A stretch of 64,000 bases of DNA from Streptomyces sp. NBC_01717 (GCF_036248255.1 NZ_CP109178.1:1426001-1490000), one strand, 5' to 3'. Counted from the first letter of the stretch, positions 7,979-17,101 are shown. The notes: generated from the letters alone by a model not told the origin. Program-made: numbers and translations.

Positions 7979-9423
7979 GCGTCCTCCAGGGGGGCGATCT
8001 CGTCCGGCTGGAAGTACAGGAAGCGCCCCTGCTCGCGGCGGATGTCCGCGCCCGGGTCGCCTTCCACGGTGACCGCGAGGTGCACTCCGCCGTCGACGTC
8101 GTGGAGCACTGCTTCGACCTGTGCGCTGCGGCCCTTGAGGAAAAGGTCCTGGGCATCGGTCCGCCGGAGCCCCGGTCGCAGGAGGACGCGGCTGCCCACG
8201 CCCACGGACCGTCCGTCCACCAGGATCCGGTCCCGGGCCGGGTCGGCGGTGTCGTCGCTCGCCGGGTCCCACCACGGGGTGTCGGGCCGGAGTACGCCGC
8301 GGGTGTCGATCAGGTCCACGCCGTCCGGGACGGGGTCCTGCGCGGCGGGCGGAGGCGTCTCGGGTCCGGTGATCTCCCGCAGGGCCCGTACCGCGCCGTG
8401 CAGCCGCTCCAGGACCTCGGGGGGCATCGACTCGGCCAGGTCGATGACGGCTGCCGCCCGGGGATCGGTGCCGCGCGCCTCGCGCTTCTCCTGGTCGGTC
8501 AGGGCCGCCGTGCGCAGGGCGAGGATCTCGTCGATCTCGGTGGCGTCGTAGAGCGTGCCCGGGCTCTCGGGGGCGATGGCCGGATGGTCCTCCAGGATGA
8601 TCGGGGACGACAGCATCAGGTCCGCTCGCCCGGGTTCCCCGGCGAGCACCGGCCAGGTGTGCAGGTTGCGGCAGGCCGCGACCGCACCCTTGGCCCATTC
8701 GGGCGGGTCCGTCATCGACAGGAACGATCCCGCGCTGAGACCCAGCAGCAGGTGCGCGGCGACCAGCGACCGTGGGAGCGCGGCCTCCCGGTCGGCCTCG
8801 GCGGAGTCGGACGTCCAGTCGCTGGTGTTCTCCACCACGGCGGTGAGCCTCATGACCCGGTAGGGGCCGTCGAGTTCACGGGCGGACAGCCGCACAGCAC
8901 CGCTGATCTCCTCGCAGCGGCGGACCAGGCGGCCCACCGTCCGCCCGTCCGCGTCCAGGACGGGTTCGGTCTCCTCGCGGGCGGGCCGCGTGAAGGGGAC
9001 GGTGACGCCGTCCCCGGCCAGTTCGGCGACGTCCACGACCACTTCGACGCGTTCCTCGGCGCCCTCGTCCCACGGGACCAGCACCCGGTCGGCCAGGTCG
9101 AGTCGGGCCACCGTCTCGAACGTGCCGTTGTCGAGGGCCTGTTGCACCGTCCGTCGCTGGGCGTGCAGGAACCGTGCCTCGACGGCGAGCGTCGCACCGG
9201 GCTTCGGTTCCATCAGGCACTCGGTGTGCTGGAAGTCGTGCTCCTCGCGGTCGGCGCCCCAGCCGGGCGGTACGAGCACCCCGAACTGCCAGCGCAGCCG
9301 GTTCTTGGCCGCGGAGGCCCGGTACGGGTACAGCACATAGCCCTCGAAGAGGACGGTGTCGGCGACCTGCCGGGCGGTGGCGAACCGGGACTCCAGTGCG
9401 GGCGTGAGCAGGGATGCGGTCAC
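7975..9423 (-). CDS. Unrecognised 482-aa hydrogenase-operon protein
   Basis: I do not recognise a named domain. The protein is soluble, acidic and without signal peptide or membrane segments. The N-terminal 200 residues contain many beta-prone stretches and a conserved-looking YVLYPYRASAAKNRLRWQFG segment. The middle is helical (PRSLVAAHLLLGLSAGSFLSM), and the C-terminus returns to short beta stretches ending near a small OB/KOW-like section. It overlaps both neighbours by GTGA (start 9423, stop 7975), so it is a tightly coupled part of the hydrogenase operon. I infer a dedicated assembly or electron-transfer accessory of group 1h hydrogenase. Confidence 0.85.
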   Translation of the reverse strand: MTASLLTPALESRFATARQVADTVLFEGYVLYPYRASAAKNRLRWQFGVLVPPGWGADREEHDFQHTECLMEPKPGATLAVEARFLHAQRRTVQQALDNGTFETVARLDLADRVLVPWDEGAEERVEVVVDVAELAGDGVTVPFTRPAREETEPVLDADGRTVGRLVRRCEEISGAVRLSARELDGPYRVMRLTAVVENTSDWTSDSAEADREAALPRSLVAAHLLLGLSAGSFLSMTDPPEWAKGAVAACRNLHTWPVLAGEPGRADLMLSSPIILEDHPAIAPESPGTLYDATEIDEILALRTAALTDQEKREARGTDPRAAAVIDLAESMPPEVLERLHGAVRALREITGPETPPPAAQDPVPDGVDLIDTRGVLRPDTPWWDPASDDTADPARDRILVDGRSVGVGSRVLLRPGLRRTDAQDLFLKGRSAQVEAVLHDVDGGVHLAVTVEGDPGADIRREQGRFLYFQPDEIAPLEDA

Positions 9424-10121
9424 GGCGCCGTCCTCTCCGTGACGCGGGGCAGTACGGGCCGGCGTGCCGGGCGCTCAGGGGTCGGAGCCCCGGCCGCTCC
9501 GGCCAGGTCGATCAGTGCCTGGACGGTCGCTTCCCAGGACGGCAGGGCCTGTCGGGAGCGGAAGGCGAGCAGCGCGTCCATGGTGTCGCGCGGCAGCCGG
9601 ATCCAGCCGCAGCCCGGGAAGTGCTGCTCGATCATGTCCTTCCACACCGCCACCGGCATGCGGCAGGAGGCCTCGCGGTCCCAGGGCACCGGCTCGACGT
9701 GGAAGCCGCTGTCCCCGGTGAAGGCGGTGCCGGAGAAGAGCAGGAGGAGCGGCACCTCGCCGTCCTGGAGCGCGTCGAAGTAGCGTGTCGCGGCGACGTC
9801 CAGGTCGTAGGTGCAGGGCACGACGAGGTCCACCTCGGTCTCCGTGGTGAATGACGGGACCATCAGGGAGACCTGGGCGAACTGCAGGGGCTGGAGTGTG
9901 TTTCCCCAGCGTGAGCGGTCACCGAAGAGGTCGTGCAGTCCGTCCGCCTCGGCCTGCTCGTAGCCGCGCCGGCCGGGTTCGATACGGATCTGGCAGCGAA
10001 GCGCGAGGGCGTGCACCCGGGCTTCCGGGGACGCGGTGATGCGCAGCCGGAGGACCAGCGTGGGGCCCGCCGCGTACGGGTCGGCGCGGACTCCGGTGCA
10101 GGTGAAGGCGAATTCCGTCAC
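9420..10121 (-). CDS. DUF6084-like hydrogenase-associated protein
   Basis: A 233-aa soluble protein from the GTG at 10121 (VTEFAFTCTGV). A predominantly beta N-terminal half (LRLRITASPEARVHALALRCQIRIEP) is followed by segments rich in aromatic and charged residues (PVPWDREASCRMPVAVWKDM). I associate it with the DUF6084 family found in actinobacterial hydrogenase operons; that name is from memory. It has no catalytic or cofactor motif I can identify. It overlaps the DUF5947-like gene upstream and the 482-aa gene downstream, each by GTGA. Its role is unknown. Confidence 0.82.
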   Translation of the reverse strand: MTEFAFTCTGVRADPYAAGPTLVLRLRITASPEARVHALALRCQIRIEPGRRGYEQAEADGLHDLFGDRSRWGNTLQPLQFAQVSLMVPSFTTETEVDLVVPCTYDLDVAATRYFDALQDGEVPLLLLFSGTAFTGDSGFHVEPVPWDREASCRMPVAVWKDMIEQHFPGCGWIRLPRDTMDALLAFRSRQALPSWEATVQALIDLAGAAGAPTPERPARRPVLPRVTERTAP

Positions 10122-10789
10122 CGCGGCTGCCCCTTCTGCTGGGTCCGGGCGGCGCGTCCCTCGACGTGTGCGAAGAACGCCTGGAGGTCGGCCCTCGCCT
10201 CGGCCCCGCCGTCGAAGCCCTGCCAGAGGAGGCGCATGCGTCCCACCAGCTCGTAGCAGATGTCGATCGGTACGAGGTAGCACTCGGCCCGGCCCTCCGT
10301 GCGGCGCATCAGCAGCGCCTCGACGTCGGGTTCGAGCAGTGCGGCGAGGCGGGTGGTGCCGAGCACGGTCTGCCAGGTCTCCGGGTCGAGTTCGCTCTCG
10401 GTGGCTCCGGCCGGGCTCGGGTAGAGCGCGACCAGCCGGTCCAGAGCGGCGTTGCGGAAGAAGAACGCGACGCCGACCGGAATCTGCAGGAGTTCCCACG
10501 CACCGTCGTCGAGACGGTGGTCCGGATCGGACAGATAGCGGTCCGGGACCGTTCTGAAGCGTCCGTGGGCTGCGCCCGGCCGGTCGAAGAGCAGGGAGCA
10601 CGGGGTGCACGCGCAGGCCAGCGCCCGCTTCTCGGTGTCCACGAGATGCCGATGGCCGCCCTCGGTCACGGGCACGCCGCAGAGCTCGCAGCGCTCCTGC
10701 CGGGGTTCCGGCGGCGTGGTGAACCTGCGCAGGCCTCGGGGGCGGGCAGCGGGCTCCGGGCGCCCGGCGGGCGCCTGGGGTGCGATCAT
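10118..10789 (-). CDS. DUF5947-like Cys-rich hydrogenase-associated protein
   Basis: A 223-aa protein with two cysteine pairs near the N-terminus, CELC (about residues 36-39) and, after a His-rich linker, CACTPC (about 60-65). This is a zinc-ribbon or rubredoxin-like metal site. Helical segments such as RLAALLEPDVEALLMRR follow. It matches what I recall as DUF5947. Rubredoxin-like proteins protect or pass electrons in some aerobic hydrogenase maturation systems, so a redox or protective role during assembly is a reasonable inference. ATG start at 10789; ATGA overlap with the NifU-like gene and GTGA with the next gene. Confidence 0.82.
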   Translation of the reverse strand: MIAPQAPAGRPEPAARPRGLRRFTTPPEPRQERCELCGVPVTEGGHRHLVDTEKRALACACTPCSLLFDRPGAAHGRFRTVPDRYLSDPDHRLDDGAWELLQIPVGVAFFFRNAALDRLVALYPSPAGATESELDPETWQTVLGTTRLAALLEPDVEALLMRRTEGRAECYLVPIDICYELVGRMRLLWQGFDGGAEARADLQAFFAHVEGRAARTQQKGQPR

Positions 10790-11403
10790 GGCGCCTTCGC
10801 CTCAACGGACTTCCCGGCCACGGAAGTTCCGGCCGGCGGACGGGTGGCGATCTGGAGCAGCGGTGGCTCCCGGTCGGTGGTCGAGGACTCCATCTCCACC
10901 TGGTTCACTTCCGGCACGAAGCAGGCCAGCGCGTCCTCGACGCTGCGCCGGGTCGCCGCGCCCGTGCTCGGGCAGCCGCAGCCACCGCCGTCACCGGCTT
11001 CGGACGAGGAGCGCAGCCGCAGAATGCCGGTCTCCTCGTCGAAGCCGACGACCTCGACAGGGTCACGGACGGAGTCGAGGGCGCGCGCGATGCGCGTGCC
11101 GATGTCCTCCGGGTGCAGGTCGTGCAGGGCCAGCAGGCTCGACACCAGTTCGTCGTCGAGCAGCGCGGCGAGCGGTCCGCTGCCGGTTCCGTGGTCCACG
11201 GGGGTGCTGAGGCGGTCGACGATACGAGCGAGGCCGGCGCCGTAGAAGTCCATCAGGACCCGCACCAGATCCTCGGCCGCGGCACCCACTTCCTGGTCTC
11301 CGACGGCGGTCAGACGGTCGAGCAGTTCTTCGACCCGCTGTCCGGCCTCCACGGCGTCGACGGCTCGCGGCGGTGCGACGGCCGACGGGGCTGCGGCGCT
11401 CAT
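10786..11403 (-). CDS. NifU C-terminal-domain-like protein
   Basis: A 205-aa protein whose second half resembles the NifU/Nfu scaffold domain (LLALHDLHPEDIGTRIARAL, then a Gly/Cys motif and RSVEDALACFVPEVNQVEM). Nfu proteins carry Fe-S clusters to targets, so it may supply clusters to the small subunit. The key motif reads GGGCGCPST, a C-x-C-P, whereas the classical Nfu motif is C-x-x-C. Another Cys lies about 16 residues later in ALACF. The first 90 residues are an extra helical region. It starts directly at the large-subunit stop (ATGA overlap). Confidence 0.8.
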   Translation of the reverse strand: MSAAAPSAVAPPRAVDAVEAGQRVEELLDRLTAVGDQEVGAAAEDLVRVLMDFYGAGLARIVDRLSTPVDHGTGSGPLAALLDDELVSSLLALHDLHPEDIGTRIARALDSVRDPVEVVGFDEETGILRLRSSSEAGDGGGCGCPSTGAATRRSVEDALACFVPEVNQVEMESSTTDREPPLLQIATRPPAGTSVAGKSVEAKAP

Positions 11404-13196
11404 CCGGCCAGTCCGCTCAGTCCGGTGGGCACATGCATCTGCTTGACGGTCCTGCCGTCACCCACGTACATGTGGACGCCGCACGGCAGACAGGGGTCGA
11501 AGCTGCGGACTGCCCGCATGATGTCGATGCCCTTGAAGTTCTCCGGGGTGTTCTCCTCGAAGATCGGTGTGTTCTGCACCGCGTCCTCATAAGGGCCGGG
11601 AGTGCCGAACGTGTCCCGGGTGCTGGCGTTCCACGGAGTGGGCGGATAGGGGTGGTAGTTGGCGATCTTGCCGTCCCTGATCACCATGTGGTGGGAGAGC
11701 ACTCCCCGTACGGCCTCCGTGAAGCCGACCCCGATGCTCTCGTCCGGCACGTCGAACTTCTCCCAGGTCTGGGTGCGTCCGGCGCGGACCTCCTCGAGCC
11801 CCTTCTCGGCACAGTGCAGCGCGATGGCGGCGGCGTACGCCTGGAAGTAGGTGCGGGCGCGGTTGCGTTCCAGCGCGTTGCTCCACTTCGGGATCTTCCA
11901 CTCGAAGGTGGTCTCGGGCTTGGTCATCGTGCGCGGCAGGTTGATGACGACGCTGTGGCCGGTGGACTTCACATAACCGACGTCGACGAGCCCGGACAGG
12001 GCGGTGGACCAGAGGCGGGCGATGGGGCCGCCTCCGGTGTCCAGTGCCAGGTGGTCCTTGCCGTCGAACCAGCGGGGCGACATCACCCAGCTGTACTTGT
12101 CGTCGAAATTCCGCTTCTGCGGGGCGGGGATGGTGTGCTGGTTCCACGGGTGGCGGGGGTCCACCGGGTTGCCCAGCGGGTCGTGGGTGACGAACTGTTC
12201 CCGGCCCTGCCAGTCGTCGTAGTACGAACTGCCGAGCAGGATCCGGATGCCGAGGTTGATCTCGGTGAGGTCGTTGGTGACCAGTTTGCCGTCCACGATC
12301 ACGCCGGGGGTGACGAACATCTTCCGTCCCCAGTCCGTCATGTTGGCGTACGTGAAGTCGCAGTACTCGGGGTCGTTGAGCGCTCCCCAACAGCCGAGCA
12401 GCACCCGTCGGCGGCCGACCTCCTCGTACCCGGGCAGCGCCTCGTAGAAGAAGTCGAACAGGTCGTCGTGCAGGGGAACGACCCGCTTCATGAACTCCAC
12501 GTACCGCATGAGGCGGCTGAGGTAGTCCGTGAAGAGCTGGACGGACGCGATCGTTCCCACACCGCCCGGGTAGAGCGTGGAGGGGTGCACATGGCGCCCT
12601 TCCATCAGGCAGAACATCTCCCGCGTGTAGCGGCTCACTTGAAGAGCCTCGCGGTAGAACTCCCCCTCGATGGGGTTGAGGGAGCGCATGATGTCGGCGA
12701 TCGTGCGGTAGCCGTGCTCCCCGGCGTGCGGCGCCTCGGTGCGCTCGGCGAGCTCCAGGACTCCGGGGTTGGTCTCGCGGACCATCTTCTCGCAGTAGTC
12801 GACCCCGACCAGGTTCTCCTGGAAGATGTTGTGGTCGAACATGTACTCCGCCGACTCGCCCAGGTTGATGATCCACTCAGCGAGGTGCGGCGGCTTCACC
12901 CCGTAGGCCATGTTCTGCGTGTACACGGAACATGTGGCGTGGTTGTCGCCGCAGATCCCGCAGATGCGGCTGGTGATGAAGTGGGCGTCCCGGGGGTCCT
13001 TGCCCCGCATGAAGACGCTGTAGCCACGGAAGACCGACGAAGTGCTGTAGCACTCCGCGACCCGCTTCTGTTTGAAGTCGATCTTCGTGTGGATGCCGAG
13101 ACTGCCTACGATCCGGGTGATCGGATCCCAGGCCATCTCGACGAGGCCACTGCCGTCGCCGGCCGCCTTCGTCGTGGATGCCATTGTGTGTGCCAT
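11400..13196 (-). CDS. hhyL: [NiFe] hydrogenase large subunit, group 1h type
   Basis: Catalytic subunit that splits H2. The N-terminal nickel motif is SRICGICGDNH with Cys79, Cys82 and His86. The C-terminal motif is DPCLPCGVHM with Cys569, Cys572 and His575, after which the protease would remove a 23-residue tail. The DPCLPCGVHMY form and the overall sequence fit the actinobacterial high-affinity group 1h (old group 5). At 598 aa it has family length. The start ATG at 13196 has AAGGG close upstream; a second ATG at 13184 is possible. The small subunit is 85 bp upstream and the NifU-like gene overlaps its stop. Confidence 0.97.
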   Translation of the reverse strand: MAHTMASTTKAAGDGSGLVEMAWDPITRIVGSLGIHTKIDFKQKRVAECYSTSSVFRGYSVFMRGKDPRDAHFITSRICGICGDNHATCSVYTQNMAYGVKPPHLAEWIINLGESAEYMFDHNIFQENLVGVDYCEKMVRETNPGVLELAERTEAPHAGEHGYRTIADIMRSLNPIEGEFYREALQVSRYTREMFCLMEGRHVHPSTLYPGGVGTIASVQLFTDYLSRLMRYVEFMKRVVPLHDDLFDFFYEALPGYEEVGRRRVLLGCWGALNDPEYCDFTYANMTDWGRKMFVTPGVIVDGKLVTNDLTEINLGIRILLGSSYYDDWQGREQFVTHDPLGNPVDPRHPWNQHTIPAPQKRNFDDKYSWVMSPRWFDGKDHLALDTGGGPIARLWSTALSGLVDVGYVKSTGHSVVINLPRTMTKPETTFEWKIPKWSNALERNRARTYFQAYAAAIALHCAEKGLEEVRAGRTQTWEKFDVPDESIGVGFTEAVRGVLSHHMVIRDGKIANYHPYPPTPWNASTRDTFGTPGPYEDAVQNTPIFEENTPENFKGIDIMRAVRSFDPCLPCGVHMYVGDGRTVKQMHVPTGLSGLAG

Positions 13197-13281
13197 AACC
13201 CTTCTGGGAAGCGGGAGTTGAGGGAGGGGGAGCGAAGGCGCGCCGTCCGTCGATCGCGGAGCGGTGGCGCCGGGCGGTCGG

Positions 13282-14367
13282 TCACCAGGGCGGGCGGTAC
13301 CCGGTGGTCAGCTTCTTGCCCGTGTGACGCCACTTCGGTTCCTTGTCCACGGTCCTGGCCGTGACCGACCGGAGTCTGCGGATCACCGCCCCATACGCTC
13401 CGCTGGCGCCGACGGATACCTTTCCGCCGGGCGGTTCGTCCATGAACGGCATGAACTTGTCGGGGAAGCCCGGCATGGTGCAGGCGATACAGATGCCGCC
13501 GACGTTCGGGCAGCCGCCGATGCCGTTCATCCAGCCACGCTTGGGGACGTTGCACTTGACGACGGGGCCCCAGCAGCCGAGCTTGACCAGGCACTTGGGC
13601 GAGTCGTACGTGGTGGCGAACTGGCCCTGCTCGTAGTAGCCGGCCCGGTCGCACCCCTCGTGCACGGTGGCGCCGAAGAGCCAGGTCGGGCGCAGCTTGT
13701 CGTCCAGCGGAATCATCGGAGCGGAGCCCACCGCCTGGTAGAGCAGGTAGGTGAGGGTCTCCGAGAAGTTGTCCGGCTGGATCGGGCAGCCTGGCACGCA
13801 CACGATCGGGATGCCGGCCTTCGAGGTCCAGTCCCAGCCCAGGTAGTCGGGCACGCCCATGGCACCCGTCGGGTTGCCGGCCATCGCATGGATGCCGCCG
13901 TACGTGGCGCAGGTTCCGATGGCGACGACCGCCAGGGCCTTGGGCGCCAGCCGGTCGATCCATTCACTGGTCGTGATCGGCTGGCCGGTCTCCGGGTTGT
14001 CGCCGAAGCCGCACCAGTACCCCTCCTGCTTGATCGACTCGTTGGGGATGGACCCCTCGACGACCAGCACGAAGGGATCGATCTCGCCACGTTCGCCCTT
14101 GAAGAACCACTCGATGAAGGTGTCCGCACCGCCCACCGGACCGCATTCGAAGTCGATCAGGGGCCAGTGGACCTGGATCTTCGGCAGGCCCGGCAGCACA
14201 CCGAGGACGATTTCCTCGATACTCGGCTGCATCGCCGCCGTCAGCGACACCGAGTCGCCGTCACAGCTCAGCCCCGCGTTGATCCAGAGGATGTGGATCG
14301 GGGACTCCTCGTCGCCGGCCGCACCGTCTGCGCGGTCGCCGACCGTGTTCGCTGTTGCTGCATCCAT
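13282..14367 (-). CDS. hhyS: [NiFe] hydrogenase small subunit, group 1h type
   Basis: Electron-transfer subunit carrying the Fe-S relay. There is no Tat signal, so the enzyme starts out cytoplasmic. The first proximal-cluster motif reads GLSCDGDSVS, with Asp38 where most hydrogenases have Cys. This matches the 3Cys-1Asp proximal cluster known from the Cupriavidus actinobacterial-type hydrogenase. Other ligands lie in IGTCATYGG, VPGCPIQPDN, HEGCDRAGYYEQG, CLVKLGCWGPVVKC and GGCPNVGGICIACTMPGFPD. The ATG at 14367 has AAGGAG upstream. 361 aa. It is 59 bp downstream of hypX. Confidence 0.97.
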   Translation of the reverse strand: MDAATANTVGDRADGAAGDEESPIHILWINAGLSCDGDSVSLTAAMQPSIEEIVLGVLPGLPKIQVHWPLIDFECGPVGGADTFIEWFFKGERGEIDPFVLVVEGSIPNESIKQEGYWCGFGDNPETGQPITTSEWIDRLAPKALAVVAIGTCATYGGIHAMAGNPTGAMGVPDYLGWDWTSKAGIPIVCVPGCPIQPDNFSETLTYLLYQAVGSAPMIPLDDKLRPTWLFGATVHEGCDRAGYYEQGQFATTYDSPKCLVKLGCWGPVVKCNVPKRGWMNGIGGCPNVGGICIACTMPGFPDKFMPFMDEPPGGKVSVGASGAYGAVIRRLRSVTARTVDKEPKWRHTGKKLTTGYRPPW

Positions 14368-14426
14368 GGGGATGTCTCCTTGGGGAGCTCTGCGCTGAAA
14401 GCCCGCTTTTCGGCCTTCCTGTCCAG

Positions 14427-16211
14427 CTAACCGTCAGTCGGTCCGGGTACATCGGTGAGCGCCGCCGTTGCGGTGACGGCACGGTCCCGGGTGGCGGACG
14501 GCTGGGCCGTGCGCCTTCCGGGTACGCCGACGCCGAGGTGAGGCGGCGTCCGGGTCGGGGGTTCCTTGCGTACGAAGGCACGGCGCAGGCGGTGGTACGG
14601 GGCGTCCAGGTCGAAGAAGATGGACCGCATCGCGGCCAGTTCCTCCTGCCGGTAGGCGGCCAGCGGCTTGAGCGCCTCCTGGCGCTCGAGCGCCGTCTTC
14701 TTCCGGGCGATCCGTGCCTGTGCGGCGGTCGACGAGGCCAGCCGGGCGGCCAGTCGAACGGCCTCGCCCGGGAAGTCCTGGGGCCGGCAGGCGATGGTCC
14801 GGTCCACCAGGCCGAGCCGCTCGGCGGCTTCGGCGCCGAGCGGCAGCGCCTCGCGGGAGATCCGCTCGGCCGTCTCGGGCCCCACTCTGCTCGGCAGGGT
14901 ACGGGTCCAGTACTCCGAGCCGGACAGTCCCATCAGCCGGTAGTGCGGGTTGAGCACCGAGCCCCTGCGGCACCACACCTCGTCGGCGGCCAGCGCGAGC
15001 ATCGCTCCACCGGCGGCGGCGTTGCCGCCCACGGCGGCGACCACCAGCCGGTCGGTGGTGGTCAGCACGGCCTCCACCAGGTCGTTCATGGCGTTGATGT
15101 TGGCCCAGGACTCCTCGGCGGGGTCGGCCGCCGCCTCGATGACGTTCAGGTGGATGCCGTTGGAGAAGAAGTCCCGGCCGCCGCCCAGCACCAGGACCGA
15201 GGTGGGCCGGGAGCAGGCGGTCCGGTAGGCGTCCAGGAGGCGTGTGCACTGCGTGGTGCTCATGGCCCCGCCGGGGAACGAGAACGTCAGATGTCCGACG
15301 GCACCGGTCTCCTCGTAGCGGATGTCGGTCCAGGTTCCGCGGCGCCCGGATGCGTCCGGCGGGACCGGGTCCGCAGGCAGCGGTGGCAGCCGGTCGCCGA
15401 GCGCCAGGACGGCGGGGAGCCTGAACGGGGCCGGCTGTCCCGGCTGCCGCCTGGCGCGCAGCTCCGGGATCCATACGGCGCCGTCGACGGTGGCCCGGCA
15501 GACCCCACCGGCCCGCGTGGCCAGCAGCTCTCCGGGGCGGCCGCGCAGCCGGTCCTCGGGGTGCCCCCCGTGCAGGAACCACTCGCCGCCGAGCAGTTCG
15601 TCCAGCACGCCGGGCTGCGAGTCGGCCGCCCGCAGCTTTCGCAGCACGGTCCCGGTGGGGTCGGAGCGCCAGTCGATCCGCCGTCGTTCCTGACGGAGAT
15701 ACGGCCGGGTGCCGTCCGTGGCACGTGAGCCGTCCTGGGGCCGGGGGGTGTACATCCCCGAGGCGAACCGGTCGACGGCCCGCAGCACCGCTGTCAGCGC
15801 CGCGTCGGAGACCTCGTTGCGGTACAGGTCGCTCTTGCCCACCTGCGGAACGGAGAACTCCACCGACGCCCAGACGTCTCCGGCATCCATCTCCTCGTCG
15901 GCCTGCAGAACCGTTACGCCCCAACGGGTGACGCCCTCGTGGATCGCCCAGTCGAGTGAGGACGGTCCGCGGTCGCCGACGGGTCCTGGATGGACGATGA
16001 GGCAGGTGTGCGCCGACCACACGTCACGCGGGATGGCGGTCCTGAGCATCGGAGCCACGATCAGGTCCGGCGCGAACCCCCGGACCGCGTCCCGCAGATG
16101 GACGTCGGAGAGTGCGAGTCCGACCGCCACGGTGTGGCCCCGGTCCCGCAGCTCCGCGTGGACGCGCTGAGTAAGGCTGTTGAACGCACTCGCGACGAGC
16201 AGGATGTGCAC
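14427..16211 (-). CDS. hypX: HypX/HoxX, aerobic CO-ligand synthase
   Basis: HypX makes the active-site CO ligand under air by moving a formyl group from formyl-tetrahydrofolate to CoA and decarbonylating formyl-CoA. The N-terminal half is a formyltransferase-like domain (from HILLVASAFNSLTQRVHAEL, with CLIVHPGPVGDRGPSSLDWA near residue 80). The C-terminal half is a crotonase domain with VLVLGGGRDFFSNGIHLN and VVAAVGGNAAAGGAMLALAAD. I chose the GTG at 16211, which begins at the domain and has GGGAG upstream; a frame to 16316 lacks similarity. 594 aa. As first gene of the operon it links this hydrogenase to aerobic maturation. Confidence 0.93.
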   Translation of the reverse strand: MHILLVASAFNSLTQRVHAELRDRGHTVAVGLALSDVHLRDAVRGFAPDLIVAPMLRTAIPRDVWSAHTCLIVHPGPVGDRGPSSLDWAIHEGVTRWGVTVLQADEEMDAGDVWASVEFSVPQVGKSDLYRNEVSDAALTAVLRAVDRFASGMYTPRPQDGSRATDGTRPYLRQERRRIDWRSDPTGTVLRKLRAADSQPGVLDELLGGEWFLHGGHPEDRLRGRPGELLATRAGGVCRATVDGAVWIPELRARRQPGQPAPFRLPAVLALGDRLPPLPADPVPPDASGRRGTWTDIRYEETGAVGHLTFSFPGGAMSTTQCTRLLDAYRTACSRPTSVLVLGGGRDFFSNGIHLNVIEAAADPAEESWANINAMNDLVEAVLTTTDRLVVAAVGGNAAAGGAMLALAADEVWCRRGSVLNPHYRLMGLSGSEYWTRTLPSRVGPETAERISREALPLGAEAAERLGLVDRTIACRPQDFPGEAVRLAARLASSTAAQARIARKKTALERQEALKPLAAYRQEELAAMRSIFFDLDAPYHRLRRAFVRKEPPTRTPPHLGVGVPGRRTAQPSATRDRAVTATAALTDVPGPTDG

Positions 16212-16388
16212 GGCGGACTCCCAGCGGCTCTGAGGTTCTGCGGCTCTGCGGCTCCCGGCCGGAGCGGGTCCGGCCGCCTGCAAGCCTCGGACACACCCGA
16301 CGGGCTCCGTCATCACCGGGCGGCGGAGTCACTCGAAAGGGGGAACGTCCTGCGGCCACCCGACGGCCGGGAACACAGCCATGGGGGC

Positions 16389-16430
16389 GACGGTGCGTGA
16401 GGGTGGGCAGGGCGGCCCTGACGCACCGTC
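16389..16430 (-). terminator. Terminator after the DoxX gene
   Basis: Arms GACGGTGCGT / ACGCACCGTC with an inner AGGG/CCCT extension, lying 3 bp beyond the DoxX stop on the minus strand. It separates DoxX from the hydrogenase operon. Confidence 0.6.
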
Positions 16431-16433
16431 GGC

Positions 16434-16958
16434 TCAGTTCTCGGCCGCGTTCTTCCTCAGCCCCCTGGACCGCTTCCCGACGACGACCACGACCCCGGCC
16501 GCACTGCCCGCGAAGGCGAGGGCGACGATCCGCGGCCGGTTGAGGAGGTGATGGGTCGCGTGGTCGAGGGAGTACCGGCCGGGGCCGGTCAGGCCGATCG
16601 CGGCGGCGGTGAAGCCGAGGAAGGCCGGGTACTCGTACCCGCCGCCCTGCGCGAAGAAGCCCGCGGGCGCGTGGACGGCGACGGCGGCCGACATGATGCC
16701 CGCAGCGGCCGCTCCGGCGACGGGGGTGGCGAGGCCGAGGGCCAGCAGGGCGCCGCTGCCCGCCTCACCGAGTCCGGCGACGACGGCACTGCGCCCGGGC
16801 GGATGGAAGCCCATGGCCTGCATGCCCGCGGTGGTCCCCTCGATCCCCCCACCGCCGAACCAGCCGAACAGCTTCTGACTGCCGTGTGCGGCCAGGACCG
16901 CGCCGGTGCCGACTCGCAGGAGGAGCAGACCGAGGTCACGCCGGTCGAGGCAGGCCAT
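16434..16958 (-). CDS. DoxX family membrane protein
   Basis: A 174-aa protein with about four hydrophobic segments (near residues 8-25, 60-78, 82-100 and 105-125) plus a final helix around 143-162. It carries the DoxX-type opening LLLLRVGTGAVLAAHGSQKLFGWFGG and ends in a Lys/Arg-rich cytoplasmic tail. DoxX proteins are linked to membrane redox and thiol stress, but this subgroup's function is unknown. ATG at 16958 with GGAG upstream. It has its own terminator and is divergent from the flavoprotein gene. Confidence 0.85.
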   Translation of the reverse strand: MACLDRRDLGLLLLRVGTGAVLAAHGSQKLFGWFGGGGIEGTTAGMQAMGFHPPGRSAVVAGLGEAGSGALLALGLATPVAGAAAAGIMSAAVAVHAPAGFFAQGGGYEYPAFLGFTAAAIGLTGPGRYSLDHATHHLLNRPRIVALAFAGSAAGVVVVVGKRSRGLRKNAAEN

Positions 16959-17087
16959 GGGGGTCTCCGTGGAGTTCGGGTGTGTTCCGGGTCACGGATC
17001 CACTCTCCGCACCACGACGGGTGGACGTGCCCCGGTGCTACTCCGTCCGGGGGCCGCCATCCGGCGGTGAGCAAATGCGACGCAGGT

Positions 17088-17101
17088 CATTGTGCAACTT
17101 G

